A stretch of 64,000 nucleotides of DNA from Clostridiales bacterium (GTDB lineage Bacteria; Bacillota; Clostridia; Oscillospirales; Oscillospiraceae). Below, one piece after another: positions 50,980-60,049 of the stretch. The stretch's first letter is position 1, and each line of letters opens with the position of its first letter. The translations under genes were made by a program, and so were the position numbers. The stretch spans positions 89,614-153,613 of the forward strand of contig SFKX01000005.1 in assembly GCA_004553625.1 (NCBI GenBank), given 5' to 3'. The notes under the pieces were generated by a model that was given only the letters and a program-made list of their open reading frames with translations, was not told the DNA's origin and did no database searches.

Positions 50980-53181
50980 TTACGACTTCCCCGCCTGAGC
51001 GCCGTCCAGTCTCTGCCTGGCTACAAGTTCGGCAAAGGATCCGCCCGCCGCAAGCAGCTCCTCGTATGTGCCGTCCTCGATAATCTTGCCCTGGTCCAGC
51101 ACGAGTATCCGGTCGCACCGCCGGATAGTAGACAGTCTGTGGGCTATGACGATCCTGGTGCACTTGAGGCGGCCGAGCGAGTCCGACACAGTCTTCTGCG
51201 TCAGATTGTCCAGCGCGCTCGTGGCCTCGTCAAACATCAGAATCCTGGGCTTGGGCGCTATCGCCCTTGCTATCATGAGCCTCTGTCTCTGTCCGCCGGA
51301 AATGCCGCCCGAGCCCTCGGAGATGAGCGTATGCATACCCATCGGCATTCTCCTTATATCGTCCGCGATCCCCGCCATCTCCGCGGCTTCCCAGGCGCTG
51401 TCCATCGTAAGCCACGGCGCGGAAATGACGATATTGGAGTAGATGTCGCCCTGGAACAGCTTGCCGTTCTGCATTACGACGCCTATCTTGCTCCGGAGCG
51501 ACTTGAGGTCTATCGTGTCGAGATCCCGTCCGTCGTAATACACCGCGCCCTTCTGCGGCTTTTCAAAACCCAGCATCAGCCGCATGAGCGTGGACTTGCC
51601 GCAGCCGGTCTTGCCGACGACGGCCACATACTGCCCCGGCCTTATCTTGAGGCTCAGGTCGTCCAGTACCCAGGGCATGTTCTCACTGTACCGGAACGAC
51701 ACGTTGTTCAGCTCCACCGCGCCTGACACCCGGGTTATGACCTGTTTGTCCTCCGCTATCTCCGGCACGGTCTCTAGTATTGGCTTCACTATATCCAGCA
51801 CCGGCCTTATCTGCGCTATGGTGTGCGCGACGCCAGAAAGGGACATGAACGCGCCCGTCACCATACCATAGGCCGTGTTGAAGGCGTAGTAGTCCGCGAC
51901 GCCGACGTTGTTCTTCACCGCCAGATAGTACATGGCTATGGTACCCGCAAGGCTGATGCCCGTGCTTATCACGGAGTTCACCTTGAGGAACAGCGGCGGG
52001 TTGAAGCTGAGCTCCGCCGACTTGGCGTAGAGCTTGCCCCAGTGGGCAAAGGCCCGCTTTTCAGCGCCGGAGAGCTTGATCTTCTGCACTCCTGAGATGA
52101 GCGCGTAGCTCACGCCGCTCTCCTTGACTGCGGCTTCCATCTGCCTCTTCGTGTTCCTCGCCTGAACCAGCGTGGTCACAATGGAAAGCAGCAGCGTTGC
52201 AAAAATCACCAGCAACGCCGGCGCGACCAGTGAGGGTGCGTATATAAATATCTGGGACAGGTACGTCAGGGAAAACACCGAGGTCAGCCCCGTGGAGAGC
52301 ACAGCCGACACCATAAGCCCGCATATGTCGTTTATGTACTCCGTACGCTGGTAGAGCTCGCCCGAACTGTATTTTTTGAAGAAGCTGGCGGGCAGCGACA
52401 AAATGCGCATCATGGCTGCGGACTGCACCGAGATCTCCAGCTTGGTGCTTATCCGTGCCATGAGCAGCAGCTGGACGGACTTCATCAGCGCCGTGCTTAT
52501 CGCCACGCAGATGAGGAAGATCAGCATTGCGGCGACCAGTCTCACGCTGCCGCTTTCCACAACGTCGGAAAACACGATGTTGTTCAGCTTCGGCCCCAGC
52601 AGTCCCAGCAGCGTCACGGCCAGGGTCGCAAGGCCGATCAGGACCAGGTCCGCCGTTTGCAGGCACTCGGCCATATAGCGCAGCAGGCTGGATGTGTTCA
52701 TTTTCTCCAGTGGGAAGGGTTTGTAAAAGCAGATGGCCTCCTCGTCGAACAGTTCTTCGTTCTTCGGACCCACCTTTTCATATTTGCCGCTTTTGCGGTC
52801 GAAAAATCTATAGCCCGAAAGTCCGGACGGGATGAGCGCAGCGATCCCGCCGTCGTCTTTCCTCACCGCGAGCATGGCGCCCATGGCGTCCTTATACCAG
52901 CCCTTTTCCAAGCGCACCGTCCTGCGCATCACGCCGTAGGGCCGCATGAGGTACTCCAGCTGCTCATTGATGTCCGTGATGTTCTTCGGCGGCTCACGGA
53001 ACTTTATGTGGTAAAACTCCAGGATGCCGCCTATGGCGTCGCTTGCCGCGCGGCGATCGCTTTTCAGCGCATCGGAGAATCCCCTGCCCGCGACCGCCCC
53101 GGCAATGTCGGCAAAGCTGTCTGCAAAGACCTCGTCGTCGCTGAGCTTGCGCTGCCTTATCTGTTCATCAAACCAACCCAT
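50980..53181 (-). CDS. NHLM-type ABC transporter, second subunit (no peptidase)
   Basis: A 733-residue half-transporter. An N-terminal domain of about 165 residues lacks a C39 Cys. Membrane spans are at about 180-440 and the ATPase at about 490-725, with Walker A VGKTGCGKST, signature ISGGQRQR and Walker B ILMFDEATSALD. It fits the second ABC protein of the NHLM bacteriocin export system. It would form an export complex with the peptidase-containing ABC protein encoded 11 bases upstream. Confidence 0.9.
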   Translation of the reverse strand: MGWFDEQIRQRKLSDDEVFADSFADIAGAVAGRGFSDALKSDRRAASDAIGGILEFYHIKFREPPKNITDINEQLEYLMRPYGVMRRTVRLEKGWYKDAMGAMLAVRKDDGGIAALIPSGLSGYRFFDRKSGKYEKVGPKNEELFDEEAICFYKPFPLEKMNTSSLLRYMAECLQTADLVLIGLATLAVTLLGLLGPKLNNIVFSDVVESGSVRLVAAMLIFLICVAISTALMKSVQLLLMARISTKLEISVQSAAMMRILSLPASFFKKYSSGELYQRTEYINDICGLMVSAVLSTGLTSVFSLTYLSQIFIYAPSLVAPALLVIFATLLLSIVTTLVQARNTKRQMEAAVKESGVSYALISGVQKIKLSGAEKRAFAHWGKLYAKSAELSFNPPLFLKVNSVISTGISLAGTIAMYYLAVKNNVGVADYYAFNTAYGMVTGAFMSLSGVAHTIAQIRPVLDIVKPILETVPEIAEDKQVITRVSGAVELNNVSFRYSENMPWVLDDLSLKIRPGQYVAVVGKTGCGKSTLMRLMLGFEKPQKGAVYYDGRDLDTIDLKSLRSKIGVVMQNGKLFQGDIYSNIVISAPWLTMDSAWEAAEMAGIADDIRRMPMGMHTLISEGSGGISGGQRQRLMIARAIAPKPRILMFDEATSALDNLTQKTVSDSLGRLKCTRIVIAHRLSTIRRCDRILVLDQGKIIEDGTYEELLAAGGSFAELVARQRLDGAQAGKS

Positions 53182-53192
53182 TGCAGCGCCCC

Positions 53193-55382
53193 CTATTCAT
53201 TCGAGATGAGGCGCGTATAGGCCCCGCCCAGCGTATACAGTTCCTCGTGTGTGCCGCGCTCCACCACCTTGCCGTGGTCCAGCACGATTATCTCGTCGCA
53301 GTCCCGGATCGTGGACAGCCTGTGCGCCGCCACGATGCAGGTGATGCCCCTGTCCTTTATAGACTTGACGACCTCATACTCCGTCTTTGCGTCGAGCGCG
53401 CTCGTCGCCTCGTCCAGAATGATGATCGTAGGGTCCTGCGCCAGCACTCGGGCGATCTCCATGCGCTGCCTTTGCCCGCCGGAGAAGTCCTTGCCGCCCT
53501 CTGTGATCCTGTAGTTATAGCCGCCGTCGCGCTGCATAATGTCCTCATGCAGGCTTGCATCCCGGGCAGCCAGGATCATCTCGAAGTCCTCGATCGAGTT
53601 GTCCCACATCTTAATGTTGTTGGCTATCGTGTCTTCAAAGAGTATGATATTCTGGTCAACGACTGCGAGGGAACCTGTAAAGACGCTCCGGTCAATCTCG
53701 CGGATCGGTTTGCCGTCAAAGAGTATTTCGCCGCTCCACGGCTGGTACAGCCCTGAAATGAGCTTGGACAGCGTGCTCTTGCCGCAGCCTGAAGAGCCGA
53801 CAAACACCACCCGGCTTCCCGGCTCGAGCGTCAGATCAAAGCCCTCAATAAGCGGCGCGTCCAGCTTCGAGTACCCGAACGTTACGTTCTTCATGACCAC
53901 GCTGCCGGAGAGCTTGTCGTACTCGACGCCGTCCTCCAGCTTCGTCTCGGTCTCGTACACCACGTCCTCGGGATACTGCATGACATCCTCGACGCGCTCC
54001 ATCTGCGTGCGCATCTCCTGAACAGTCTGCCCCGCCGTTACTATGGTCATCGCAGGCTGGCTGAAGTTGCTGAGGAAGCCCTGAAACGCCAGGATCATGC
54101 CCGCCGTGAACTCCCCGTTGATGGTCAGCCAGACACCGGCCATCATGACCGCGCTGTTAGTTATGGACGAAACCAGGGCGGGGAGCGCGCCCAGGTACTG
54201 GTCGAGCTTCTCATAGCGCACCTTCTGGGTGTTGACGCTGGCCTGATATCCTGCCCATTTTTCGAAAAAGCCGTTTTCCGCGCCGCTGGACTTGATCGTC
54301 TCGATCATCTCGATGCCCGCAACGGTAGCGCCCGCCAGTTTGCCCGAGTCCCTGAGCTGCACTCTTGTGATATTTACGCGCTTTTTGGAGATGAGCCGTG
54401 ATAGGCTCAGGTTGATGACTATGGACGCCACGCCTATGAGCGTCAGCAGCACGCTGTACCGAAACATTACGATGAGATAAAACAGCATGAGCGCGGCGTT
54501 TATGGCCAAGGGGGCAAACACATTCGCCATGCTGGCTGCGATCGCGGCGTTGGCATTCTGCCTCTGCTGGATATCGCCCGCCATGCGCTGCGAGAAGAAG
54601 TCCATCGGCATTTTTAGAATCTTCCACATGAAGGCGGTGCTGCCTACGATGGCCAGTTTGCCGTTGATCCTCATTGTATATACGGCCTTTATCCACTCAA
54701 CTACCAGCCTTACCATGCCGAACAATGCGAGAGCCAGGGTGAATCCACCAAGCCAGTCTGCGTTCTCTCCGGTCAGCAGGCGGTCGAGGAAGATGTACGA
54801 GAACACGCTGTATATGATCCCTATCACGGAGGTGATAAAAGTCGTCAGCAGCAGGAACACGACGGCCGCTGCCGCGCCGTCCAGTCGTTTCCGGGCGAAC
54901 TCGAGTACCGACTTGGGTCTGCCGCCGGGCCGGAAGTCCTCACCGGGCTCAAACATCAGGCATATCCCTGTAAACGCCTTGTCAAAGACCTCCATGGATA
55001 CCGAGCATCTGCCCTTTGCCGGGTCATTCAGTACGGCCTTGTTGCCCTTGAACCCGTCGAGCACAACAAAATGATTGAAGTTCCAGTGTATTATGCAGGG
55101 GAATCTGCCCTGCTTTTTCAGCGTGTCCGGCTCGAAGCGGTAGCCTTTCGCGGTCAGGCCGTAGCCCCTGGCGGCCTTGAGCACGTTCTTGGCGTTTGAG
55201 CCGTCCCTGGAGACACCGCAGTCGGCACGCACCTGCTCAAGGGCTACCCATTTGCCGTAATATGCCAACACCATTGCCAGACTGGCGGCGCCGCACTCCA
55301 GTGCCTCCATCTGCATGACCACCGGGACTTTGGCCAGCCCCTTCTCAACGGGTTTTTTGACCTTTCTCTTCGTATCTGCCAT
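53193..55382 (-). CDS. NHLM-type peptidase-containing ABC transporter (C39 domain)
   Basis: A 729-residue protein. The N-terminal C39 peptidase domain (about 20-145) has catalytic Cys30 in QMEALECGAAS, His in HWNFNHFVVLDG and Asp in NDPAKG. Membrane spans are at about 170-430 and the ATPase at about 480-720, with GSSGCGKST, FSGGQRQR and IILDEATSALD. It cleaves the precursor after the double Gly and exports the modified core. ATG 55382 is chosen over 55400 for its ribosome site; it overlaps the HlyD-like stop. Confidence 0.92.
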   Translation of the reverse strand: MADTKRKVKKPVEKGLAKVPVVMQMEALECGAASLAMVLAYYGKWVALEQVRADCGVSRDGSNAKNVLKAARGYGLTAKGYRFEPDTLKKQGRFPCIIHWNFNHFVVLDGFKGNKAVLNDPAKGRCSVSMEVFDKAFTGICLMFEPGEDFRPGGRPKSVLEFARKRLDGAAAAVVFLLLTTFITSVIGIIYSVFSYIFLDRLLTGENADWLGGFTLALALFGMVRLVVEWIKAVYTMRINGKLAIVGSTAFMWKILKMPMDFFSQRMAGDIQQRQNANAAIAASMANVFAPLAINAALMLFYLIVMFRYSVLLTLIGVASIVINLSLSRLISKKRVNITRVQLRDSGKLAGATVAGIEMIETIKSSGAENGFFEKWAGYQASVNTQKVRYEKLDQYLGALPALVSSITNSAVMMAGVWLTINGEFTAGMILAFQGFLSNFSQPAMTIVTAGQTVQEMRTQMERVEDVMQYPEDVVYETETKLEDGVEYDKLSGSVVMKNVTFGYSKLDAPLIEGFDLTLEPGSRVVFVGSSGCGKSTLSKLISGLYQPWSGEILFDGKPIREIDRSVFTGSLAVVDQNIILFEDTIANNIKMWDNSIEDFEMILAARDASLHEDIMQRDGGYNYRITEGGKDFSGGQRQRMEIARVLAQDPTIIILDEATSALDAKTEYEVVKSIKDRGITCIVAAHRLSTIRDCDEIIVLDHGKVVERGTHEELYTLGGAYTRLISNE

Positions 55383-55390
55383 GCGCCGCC

Positions 55391-55849
55391 TCAGTTCCAC
55401 AGAAACGACATTGGGGAGACGCTTTCCACAACGATCTCAGCTTGATATATGCCGTCGCTGACAGATCCGCTCAACTCTGAGATGTATCCATACTGCCCGG
55501 CGCCGAACCCCGCCTCCGGAGCATAGTCGTAAAGTTTTGTCTCTTGTGAAGAAATGCTCGTGATGCTAAGTTCCCTTTCACTGACGCGAACGGTCATGCC
55601 GACCTCCACCTTGGCGATGTAAGATGTATCACAGCAGCAAACAGCTGTGCCGTTTTTGCTTATGACCACTGCGGGAACAGTGGTCTCCAGCCTTCCCCAT
55701 ATCCCCCAGACACAGGCCCCTATAAGCAGAACTATCACCGCCGCAAGGATGATCCAGATCCCTGGAGACGATACCTTGACATAGTCATTTAGCTGCTCAG
55801 GCGAAGAAACTCTTTCAAGACTATTTTTCCTAAACAACTTGTTGTCCAT
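55391..55849 (-). CDS. Short HlyD-like NHLM secretion protein
   Basis: A 152-residue protein: a cytoplasmic N-terminus, one membrane span (about 34-54) and an external beta-rich part (GTAVCCCDTSYIAKVEVGMT). It fits the NHLM secretion-protein position and membrane topology, but typical members are 250 residues or more with a coiled-coil; here the coiled-coil is absent. ATG 55849 has GGAGG just before it. First gene of the RiPP operon, behind a strong promoter. Confidence 0.72.
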   Translation of the reverse strand: MDNKLFRKNSLERVSSPEQLNDYVKVSSPGIWIILAAVIVLLIGACVWGIWGRLETTVPAVVISKNGTAVCCCDTSYIAKVEVGMTVRVSERELSITSISSQETKLYDYAPEAGFGAGQYGYISELSGSVSDGIYQAEIVVESVSPMSFLWN

Positions 55850-55903
55850 ATTGTGGCCTCCAACGCTAACAGAACACGGAAAGAAGTTCATAATTTTTAA
55901 TTT

Positions 55904-55931
55904 ATAATACCATCTGCCTATGTGGTGTCAA
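55904..55931 (-). promoter_or_regulatory. Promoter of the RiPP operon
   Basis: On the minus strand TTGACA (55926-55931), a 16-bp spacer and TATTAT (55904-55909), then a 55-nt leader with GGAGG before ATG 55849. Confidence 0.72.
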
Positions 55932-56030
55932 GAGTTTTCCACAAATTGATTGGTCTGCTCTTATGTAGGCGCAGACGCCTTGGACAGTTTAATACAAAGG
56001 TATTAGACGTGCGGTTATGCGTTCAGAATT

Positions 56031-56127
56031 TGCAAAACGTGATCATGGAGGTCGAGAAGCGCCGGTTTGGAACCGCTTATTCGTAAAATGAAAAGTCCTG
56101 AAACCGTGTGATTTCAGGACTTTTTTA
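56031..56127 (+). repeat. Degenerate att/tRNA-Pro tail with terminator copy
   Basis: CAAAACGTGATCATGG followed by GGTCGAGAAGCGCCGG resembles the end of the first element and attR (CAAAACGTGACTATGG, GGTTCAAGAGGCCGC). It is followed by a terminator (about 56088-56127) nearly the same as that behind tRNA-Pro (AAAAGTCCTGAAA...TTTCAGGACTTTTTT). Confidence 0.5.
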
Positions 56128-56172
56128 TTTTTCCGTCCAATCGCGGGGCGTATTTGCAAATCTGGGTTTTTA

Positions 56173-56225
56173 TTTAGTAAAATTTTAGTAAAATATATTG
56201 ATTTCATGTCGAGGCCTGTTATAAT
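56173..56225 (+). promoter_or_regulatory. LacI gene promoter with TTTAGTAAAA direct repeats
   Basis: Two tandem TTTAGTAAAA copies lie just before TTGATT and TATAAT with about 16-bp spacing. Repeats so near a regulator gene suggest autoregulation. Confidence 0.5.
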
Positions 56226-56259
56226 TGAGCCAGATAGTTCGATTTTTAGGGGGATTCTA

Positions 56260-57237
56260 ATGGCGACCATTAAAGACGTTGCTCAGGCTGCGCAGGTGTC
56301 GGCGGCGGCTGTCTCCAGAGTTTTGAATAAGGATGACAGTATCTCCGTCAGCCCCGAGGTGAGAACGCGCATATTCCAGGCCGCGCATACGCTCGGTTAC
56401 GTTTCGCCCCGGCAGCGCCGCGCCGCCGAGCACAAGACCCACCTCGTCATCGGAGTCGCAGATTGGCGCATCGTCCGCCCGGACAGGCAAAACGTACGCC
56501 TCGCCTCCCTCAGCTGCCTAGTCCAGATGATGACCGATAGATACGACGTCTCCTTCACCCGCCTCGACTTCGGCCAGCCGCAGAAGGTGGACGGCGTCAT
56601 CGCCCTCAGCGCCTGCACGCCGGAGGAGATAGACTTTCTCCGCTCGCTCAGCTTCGCCATCGTGTTCGTGAACTCCGGACAGAGCAGCTACGAGTTCGAC
56701 CAGGTCCAGGTCGATTTCAAAAAAGGCCAGGAGCAGATGACGGAATACCTGCTCGACCGCAAGCAGTACAAAAGCCTCGGCTACATCGGCGGGATATACG
56801 AGGGCCAGAACTGGCGAATCGGCGTCAACCGTCTCGAGGGCCTCAAAGGTATCCTCTCCGCGCGGAACGCATATGACGAGCGCTTTTTCCATATCGGCGA
56901 GATCAGCCGCGAGAGCGGCTATGCACTGGCGAAACACGCCGTGGAGACCGGCGCCCTGCCCGAAGCCGTCCTGCTCGGCAGCGACGAGGTCGCTGAGGGC
57001 GCGCTCGAGGCCTTTCGAGAGCTCCGCGTCCGGGTCCCGAAAGACGTTGCAGTCGTCATTTACCACGATATACAGACGCTGGAGAGCAAGTGGCCCACCG
57101 GCACCTGTATCGAGATGTACCCGGACTACGTCTGGGAAAGCGCGCTCGACCTGCTCTTCGGCAGGATAAGCCAGCGGCGAAGCCAGGCCGTCACCGTTAT
57201 GATGCCGCCGCACCTCAAAATAGGGGATACCGCCTGA
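56260..57237 (+). CDS. LacI-family transcriptional regulator
   Basis: A 325-residue regulator: N-terminal LacI HTH (ATIKDVAQAAQVSAAAVSRV, hinge-near SPRQRRAAE) and a periplasmic-binding-like ligand domain (about 60-325). ATG 56260 starts the HTH; the longer frame is rejected. Promoter TTGATT/TATAAT upstream, with TTTAGTAAAA direct repeats (about 56173-56195) that may be an operator. It is followed by the phn-type transporter operon, its likely target; the ligand may be a sugar phosphate or nucleoside (inference). Confidence 0.9.
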   Translation: MATIKDVAQAAQVSAAAVSRVLNKDDSISVSPEVRTRIFQAAHTLGYVSPRQRRAAEHKTHLVIGVADWRIVRPDRQNVRLASLSCLVQMMTDRYDVSFTRLDFGQPQKVDGVIALSACTPEEIDFLRSLSFAIVFVNSGQSSYEFDQVQVDFKKGQEQMTEYLLDRKQYKSLGYIGGIYEGQNWRIGVNRLEGLKGILSARNAYDERFFHIGEISRESGYALAKHAVETGALPEAVLLGSDEVAEGALEAFRELRVRVPKDVAVVIYHDIQTLESKWPTGTCIEMYPDYVWESALDLLFGRISQRRSQAVTVMMPPHLKIGDTA

Positions 57238-57308
57238 TGGATTGCAGGAGGCTCAGCCTCTTACAATAGATAGATCGACCTTTACAATTAAATTTAAGGA
57301 GGAACATC

Positions 57309-58388
57309 ATGAAAAAGACACTCGCGTTCCTGCTGGCTGCAGTTCTCTGCGTCGGTCTGCTGGCAGGCTGTGGCACGGAAGAACCTTCGACCACGCCAGA
57401 GGGCAGCGACCCCGCCGGCTCCACCGAGCCCGAAGGCAACCAGAAAATCGACACCCTGCGCGTAGCCTTCGTTCCGTCCAGAGAACCGGATGAGATCATC
57501 ACCGCCACCGAACCGCTCAAGCAGCTGCTGACCGACGAGCTCGCCAAGCTCGGCTACGACGTCGGTGAGGTCGATATCACCGTCGGCACCAGCTACGAGG
57601 CTGTCGGCGAGGCGCTGTCCGCCGGCACTGCGGACGTCGGCCTCATCCCCGGCGGCACCTACGTTCTCTATGACGACGGCTGCGACGTCATCCTCACCGC
57701 CACCCGCGACGGCCTGTCCATCGACTCCGACAGCGCCAAGGATTGGAACGACAACGCCCCCACTGAGCCCACCACCGAGCAGGTCACCAGCTACCGTGCC
57801 CTGATGATCGCCGGTCCCTCCGAGAAGGGCCAGGAACTCGCCGCCAAGATAAACGCCGGTGAAGAGCTCACCTGGGAGGACGTCAGCAGCGCCAACTGGT
57901 CCGTCGCCAACTCCTCCTCCCCCGCCGGCTACATCTACCCCTCCCTCTGGCTGCAGGAGAACTTCGGCAAGAACATAACCGACCTGCCCCACGCCGTCCA
58001 GTCCGACTCCTACGGCAGCGCCTTCGCTCGCCTTGCCTCGGGCCAGGTTGACATCCTCTGCACCTACGCCGACGCCCGCCGCGACTATGAGGACGAGTGG
58101 ACCTCCGAGTACGCCATGACCAACAGCATCTGGGACGACACCGCCGTTGTCGGCGTCACCCCCGCCATCTATAACGACACCATCAGCGTGAGCAAGACCT
58201 CCCCCATCATGACCGACGACTTCAGGCAGGCCCTCATAGACGCCTTCATCAACATCGGCAACACCGAGGAGGGCAAGGCGGTCATCGCTATCTACAGCCA
58301 CAACGGCTACCTGCCCGCGCAGAGCTCCGATTATGACTCCGAGCGCGCCGCCCAGGAGATGATCCAGTCCCTCAACAGCGCCGGCTGA
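57309..58388 (+). CDS. phnD: PhnD-type phosphate/phosphonate ABC substrate-binding lipoprotein
   Basis: A 359-residue lipoprotein. The signal ends LLAGCGTEE, followed by a PhnD-like mature domain (LRVAFVPSREPDEIITATEP, DVGLIPGGTYVLY, TSYRALMIAG, SSSPAGYIYPSLWL). It binds a phosph(on)ate-type ligand outside the cell and feeds the PhnC/PhnE transporter. The S-S-P-A-G stretch is a likely phosph(on)ate-contact region. GGAGG precedes the ATG. First transporter gene of the operon, 71 bases behind the LacI gene. Confidence 0.9.
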   Translation: MKKTLAFLLAAVLCVGLLAGCGTEEPSTTPEGSDPAGSTEPEGNQKIDTLRVAFVPSREPDEIITATEPLKQLLTDELAKLGYDVGEVDITVGTSYEAVGEALSAGTADVGLIPGGTYVLYDDGCDVILTATRDGLSIDSDSAKDWNDNAPTEPTTEQVTSYRALMIAGPSEKGQELAAKINAGEELTWEDVSSANWSVANSSSPAGYIYPSLWLQENFGKNITDLPHAVQSDSYGSAFARLASGQVDILCTYADARRDYEDEWTSEYAMTNSIWDDTAVVGVTPAIYNDTISVSKTSPIMTDDFRQALIDAFINIGNTEEGKAVIAIYSHNGYLPAQSSDYDSERAAQEMIQSLNSAG

Positions 58389-58465
58389 TTCTTTTCAATA
58401 CCATTTTCTCCGGTGAGGGAGGGAGGCCTCGGCTTTCCTCCCTCATTTGGAATGAGGGGATAGCT

Positions 58466-59218
58466 ATGATAGAGTTCAAAAACGTAAGCAAAAAATACCC
58501 CAACGGCTTTGAAGCGCTCAAGGACATAGATCTCACCATAGAACAGGGAGAATTCGTCGCCATAATCGGCCTCTCCGGCGCAGGCAAGTCTACGCTCATC
58601 CGGACGATAAACCGTATGCACGACATAAGCTCCGGCACGCTGACGGTGGACGGGACGGACGTCATGTCCCTGCATGGCAGGAGCCTGCGCTCCTTCCGGC
58701 GGCGCATAGGCATGATCTTCCAGTCCTTCAACCTCATAACACGCACGACGGTCATAAAGAACGTGCTCACGGCCTTTGTGCCGGATCTGCCCTGGTGGCG
58801 GGCGACCTTCGGCATCTTCACGAAGGACGAAAAGCTCCGCGCGCTGGACGCTCTGGACAAGGTCGCCATACTGGACAAGGCCTTTGTCAGAGCCGACCAG
58901 CTCTCCGGCGGGCAGCAGCAGCGCGTTGCCCTCGCCAGGACGCTCGCCCAGGACCCGCAGATCATCCTAGCAGACGAACCCGTGGCCTCGCTCGACCCCG
59001 TCACCGCCAGGCAGGTCATGGACGACTTCAAGCGCATCAACAGGGATATGAACATCACCGTGCTCATAAACATACACCACGTCGAACTCGCCCTGCAGTA
59101 CGCCAGCCGCGTTGTAGGCATACGCTCGGGCGAGATCGTGTACGACGGCCCCGTGGAAAAGGTCACGCAGGAGGTGCTCGACTCCATCTATCAGGGCGGA
59201 GAGGAGAGCGCGGTATGA
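58466..59218 (+). CDS. phnC: PhnC-type ABC transporter ATPase
   Basis: A 250-residue ATPase with Walker A GLSGAGKST, signature LSGGQQQR and Walker B IILADEPVASLD, close in layout to PhnC (IEQGEFVAIIGLSGAGKSTL). Its TGA overlaps the next ATG (ATGA at 59215-59218). Confidence 0.93.
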   Translation: MIEFKNVSKKYPNGFEALKDIDLTIEQGEFVAIIGLSGAGKSTLIRTINRMHDISSGTLTVDGTDVMSLHGRSLRSFRRRIGMIFQSFNLITRTTVIKNVLTAFVPDLPWWRATFGIFTKDEKLRALDALDKVAILDKAFVRADQLSGGQQQRVALARTLAQDPQIILADEPVASLDPVTARQVMDDFKRINRDMNITVLINIHHVELALQYASRVVGIRSGEIVYDGPVEKVTQEVLDSIYQGGEESAV

Positions 59219-60036
59219 GCCTATACGACAAGATATTCCCACCCAAGACGATAACGCTCGCCAATGGCAAAGTGGTCAAAAAGCCCCGCTCACGAATGCC
59301 GCTCGTCGTGCTCGTGCTGCTGGGCATGACCGTCGTCTCCGTGCGCGTCACCGGCTTTGACATGACGGTGCTGGTCACGAGGATACGCGAGTTCTTTGTC
59401 ATCCTTGGCGACATGATACCCCCGGAGTGGAACTACATGCCGCAGATCTGGCGGCCGCTTTTCGACACCATCAAGATGTCGCTGCTCGGTTCGTTCATCG
59501 GCTCGGTGCTGGTCGTACCCTTCGCCATGCTTGCCTCAACGAACATCATCCACAACAGGGTCGTCGTGAGCGCGATGCGCCTGCTGCTGGGCATTATCCG
59601 CACTCTGCCGACGCTGGTCTCCGCGCTTATCGCAACATATGTGTTCGGCCTCGGCACCCTCGCGGGTACCACTGCCATCGCTATCTTCACCTTTGCCTAC
59701 ATAGGCAAGATACTCTATGAGGAGATAGAGACGGTGGACATGGGCCCCTTTGAGGCAATGGAGGCCATGGGCGCCACCAAGACCCGCGCCTTTATAAGCG
59801 CAATCGTACCCCAGGTGCTGCCCAGCTATCTCTCCAACTGCCTGTTCTGCTTCGAGGGCAACGTGCGCTACGCCTCGATCCTCGGCTACGTCGGAGCGGG
59901 CGGCCTCGGCCTCATCCTCAACGAGAAAATCGGCTGGCGCGAATACGCCAGCGTAGGCATGATACTCCTGGCCCTGTTCGTCACGGTCTTTGTCATTGAG
60001 ACCATCAGCCGTGCGGCGAGAAAACGCCTGGTTTGA
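59215..60036 (+). CDS. phnE: PhnE-type ABC permease 1
   Basis: A 273-residue permease. About five to six membrane spans; the EAA loop reads EAMEAMGATKTRAFISAIVP, followed by LGYVGAGGLGL. ATG 59215 overlaps phnC. Fifteen bases separate it from the second permease gene, so they probably form a heterodimer. Confidence 0.9.
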   Translation: MSLYDKIFPPKTITLANGKVVKKPRSRMPLVVLVLLGMTVVSVRVTGFDMTVLVTRIREFFVILGDMIPPEWNYMPQIWRPLFDTIKMSLLGSFIGSVLVVPFAMLASTNIIHNRVVVSAMRLLLGIIRTLPTLVSALIATYVFGLGTLAGTTAIAIFTFAYIGKILYEEIETVDMGPFEAMEAMGATKTRAFISAIVPQVLPSYLSNCLFCFEGNVRYASILGYVGAGGLGLILNEKIGWREYASVGMILLALFVTVFVIETISRAARKRLV

Positions 60037-60049
60037 GGGGGCTGCCGAT

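Larger units (their letters stand above)
55850..56259. other. Intergenic region: RiPP promoter, decayed att-like tail, LacI promoter
   Basis: It contains the RiPP promoter (55904-55931), a degenerate att/tRNA-like segment followed by a tRNA-type terminator copy (about 56031-56127), and the LacI promoter (about 56198-56225). No gene is supported here. Confidence 0.6.

Noticed and set aside
57294-58301. 335-residue Gly/Val-rich open frame opposite phnD
   Set aside because: Shadow frame of the PhnD gene; low-complexity content typical of reverse reading in GC-rich genes.
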